Of a stretch of 64,000 nucleotides of DNA, positions 62,367-64,000 are shown one piece after another. The notes beneath the pieces are model-generated. The model made no database searches. It was not told the DNA's origin and saw only the letters and a program-made list of their open reading frames with translations. This DNA is from Bacteroidales bacterium (GTDB taxonomy: Bacteria; Bacteroidota; Bacteroidia; Bacteroidales; P3). The stretch lies in contig JAFTFL010000016.1 in assembly GCA_017449525.1 (NCBI GenBank), positions 62,001-126,000 of the forward strand, written 5' to 3'. The position numbers were made by a program, and so were the translations under genes. Each line of letters begins with the position of its first letter. Positions within the stretch are counted from its first letter, which is position 1.

Positions 62367-62463
62367 TCGCTACGCCTACAATTATACTTAGACAGCGTGG
62401 TAGAACAAGTGCACAGGCGAGGTGTTGGCACTTCGCTACACCTATAATTATATATATAGACAG
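62367..62463. repeat. Imperfect direct repeats of about 30 bp
   Basis: TCGCTACGCCTACAATTATA at 62367 continues CTTAGACAG, and TCGCTACACCTATAATTATA at 62433 continues TATATAGACAG. The two copies are 66 bp apart. Both contain an AT-rich centre. They could be regulator sites or a small mobile-element scar. Confidence 0.5.
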
Positions 62464-62499
62464 AGGGGCGGCCGTGACCAACATCCACAGCTGCCCCTC
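62463..62499 (-). terminator. Possible hairpin terminator after gcvP
   Basis: GAGGGGC (62463-62469) pairs with GCCCCTC (62493-62499), with further inner pairing GTG/CAC. On the minus strand it is followed by an AT-rich stretch rather than a pure T-run. It is placed 31 bp after the gcvP stop. Confidence 0.45.
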
Positions 62500-62530
62500 C
62501 GTGTTATCAGGGCTTCCTAAGCCTTACAGC

Positions 62531-64000
62531 CTACTGCTCAGCAGGCCATACTGCTTGCAGATTGCGGTCGCCGTAGGCGTCGTCAATCTTGCTAATCGTA
62601 GGCCAGTACTTGTCGTCATGAGGCTGTGGGAAGGCAGCTTTCTGGCGGCTATAGGGCAATGTCCACTCGTCGGCGCATACCACCTGCATGGTGTGTGGTG
62701 CGTTACAGATGGGGTTGTTGTGCTCATCGCTTTTGCCGTCGACGATATCCTGTATTTCTTGACGGATGGCAATGAAGGCGTCGCACAGGCGGTCCAGTTC
62801 GCTCAAAGGCTCGCTCTCCGTGGGCTCCACCATCAGCGTGTTGTGCACAGGGAATGCCACTGTGGGAGCATGGAATCCATAGTCCATGAGACGCTTTGCT
62901 ACGTCGCCCACACTCACCTTCAGGCTCCATTGGCTGAAGTCCAAAATCATCTCGTGTCCGCACATTCCGTTCTTGCCTGTGTAGAGCACTTTATAATAAG
63001 GTTGGAGTCGAGCCCGTAGATAGTTGGCATTAAGGATGGCGTGCTTAGTAGCTTCGGTCAAACCGTTTCCGCCGAGCATCAGCAGGTAGCCGTAGGTAAT
63101 AGGCAGGAGCATGGCACTGCCATAAGGAGCTGCTGCCATCGTTACACCCTTGGAGCCTCCCACTTCCACCACTGGGTGGGTCGGCAGATAGTCGAGCAGT
63201 TTCTCACTGACACCGATTGGGCCAACTCCTGGGCCACCACCACCGTGAGGCATACCGAAGGTCTTGTGGAGGTTGAGGTGGCACACATCGGCACCCATGC
63301 GAGCAGGCGAAGTGAGGCCTACCTGAGCATTCATGTTGGCTCCGTCCATGTATACCAGTCCACCGTTGGCGTGGATGATGTCCACAATCTCCAGGATGCC
63401 TTCTTCAAAAGCACCGTGGGTCGACGGATAGGTAATCATGAGGCAAGCCAGCGTGTCCTTGTACTGTTCTGCCTTGGCACGCAGGTCGTCAATATCCACA
63501 TCGCCACGGTCGTTGCACTTCACCACCACTATTTCCATGCCTGCCTTTGCTGCGCTGGCGGGGTTGGTGCCGTGTGCCGAAGCGGGGATGAGGCATACGG
63601 TGCGCTGAGGTTGCCCGTTGCCTATATGATAATTGCGGATGACTGTCAAGCCACTGTACTCTCCTGCCGAGCCAGCATTGGGCTGGAGCGAGATACCTGC
63701 AAAGCCCGTGATGACTGCCAGACGACGTTCGATGTCGTGAATCATCTCTATGTAGCCTTCAGCTTGGTCGGCCGGCACGAAGGGGTGCATAGCACCAAAT
63801 TCTGCCCAACTGAGGGGCATCATCTCGGCGGCTGCATTCAACTTCATGGTGCAACTTCCAAGCGGAATCATAGCGCGATTGAGCGACAGATCCTTCACCT
63901 CAAGCTTCTTCATGTAACGCATCATCTCGGTCTCGCTGTGGTAACGGTTGAAGACGCTGTGCGTGAGGTAAGCGGTGGTACGCTTCAACTCCTCGGGCAG
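62531..64000 (-). CDS. gcvP: Glycine dehydrogenase (P-protein), C-terminal part, cut by window edge
   Basis: The 489 or so visible residues are the C-terminal half of the PLP-dependent P-protein of the glycine cleavage system, which decarboxylates glycine and loads the aminomethyl group on lipoyl-GcvH. Visible motifs include '[20 protein letters not shown]', '[18 protein letters not shown]', '[13 protein letters not shown]' and the PLP lysine in '[19 protein letters not shown]'. The frame stays open to position 64000 (…[15 protein letters not shown]…), so the gene continues beyond the window. Normal P-proteins are about 950 aa. Confidence 0.96.
   Translation of the reverse strand: MPEELKRTTAYLTHSVFNRYHSETEMMRYMKKLEVKDLSLNRAMIPLGSCTMKLNAAAEMMPLSWAEFGAMHPFVPADQAEGYIEMIHDIERRLAVITGFAGISLQPNAGSAGEYSGLTVIRNYHIGNGQPQRTVCLIPASAHGTNPASAAKAGMEIVVVKCNDRGDVDIDDLRAKAEQYKDTLACLMITYPSTHGAFEEGILEIVDIIHANGGLVYMDGANMNAQVGLTSPARMGADVCHLNLHKTFGMPHGGGGPGVGPIGVSEKLLDYLPTHPVVEVGGSKGVTMAAAPYGSAMLLPITYGYLLMLGGNGLTEATKHAILNANYLRARLQPYYKVLYTGKNGMCGHEMILDFSQWSLKVSVGDVAKRLMDYGFHAPTVAFPVHNTLMVEPTESEPLSELDRLCDAFIAIRQEIQDIVDGKSDEHNNPICNAPHTMQVVCADEWTLPYSRQKAAFPQPHDDKYWPTISKIDDAYGDRNLQAVWPAEQ

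Larger units (their letters stand above)
62154..62530. other. Intergenic region between gcvP and the coiled-coil gene
   Basis: This 377-bp gap has a minus-strand promoter-like box at 62212-62219, a pair of imperfect direct repeats (62367-62395 and 62433-62463) and an imperfect hairpin at 62463-62499 that may end the gcvP transcript. No gene-like frame is seen. Confidence 0.6.

Overview
The window looks like a chromosome segment from a Bacteroidales bacterium, probably Prevotellaceae-like. The support is indirect: several TAnnTTTG-type (Bacteroidetes) promoter boxes, many short-signal lipoproteins including three FKBP-like ones, and Wza/Wzc/OmpA and C69 dipeptidase genes of the kind common in this order. 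No rRNA, tRNA, CRISPR array or intact insertion sequence was recognised.

Region 1 (1-18568) is mostly housekeeping on the + strand: clpB, a LEA14-like lipoprotein, an SMR (Gdx/SugE-type) exporter, an outer-membrane barrel, coaD overlapping recG, a TPR protein, an LTA-synthase-like membrane sulfatase, a DHH phosphoesterase (NrnA-like), three FKBP-like lipoproteins interleaved with adk and obg, and a tRNA-dihydrouridine synthase. Convergent to these are a PAP2 phosphatase and cvpA. Clear hairpin terminators follow clpB, the LEA14-like gene and the third FKBP gene. A gap of about 980 bp follows.

Region 2 (about 19293-54357) is a 35-kb, all-plus exopolysaccharide/capsule locus. It begins with a near-consensus Bacteroidetes promoter and a leader of about 220 nt, and ends at a 13-bp-stem terminator. 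It encodes a WecG/TagA-type transferase, a Wza-like export lipoprotein, a Wzc-like tyrosine kinase with a Gly-Tyr repeat tail, a barrel protein with two OmpA domains, about seventeen glycosyltransferases (GT2, GT4, GT9, GT32 types), a PIG-L deacetylase, a FemAB/BioF2-like acyltransferase, a Wzy/ligase-type polymerase, an MBOAT acyltransferase with three SGNH-type partners, a YdcF/ElyC-like protein and a GT-C-like membrane protein. Many genes overlap by 4 nt. I see no flippase and no initiating phosphoglycosyltransferase, so these are probably encoded elsewhere. The locus shows recent remodelling: three GT2 genes share an almost identical 5' module, three GT32 genes are tandem copies, a GT9 gene is followed by its decayed copy, and 9-C tracts lie in two genes.

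Region 3 (54545-64000) is on the - strand. A four-gene operon encodes MurL, MurD2, an M20 amidohydrolase and a C69 dipeptidase. MurD2 plus MurL is the alternative route to the D-glutamate of peptidoglycan (L-Glu is added first, then epimerised on the nucleotide precursor). Upstream lie a coiled-coil lipoprotein and the C-terminal part of gcvP, cut by the window edge.
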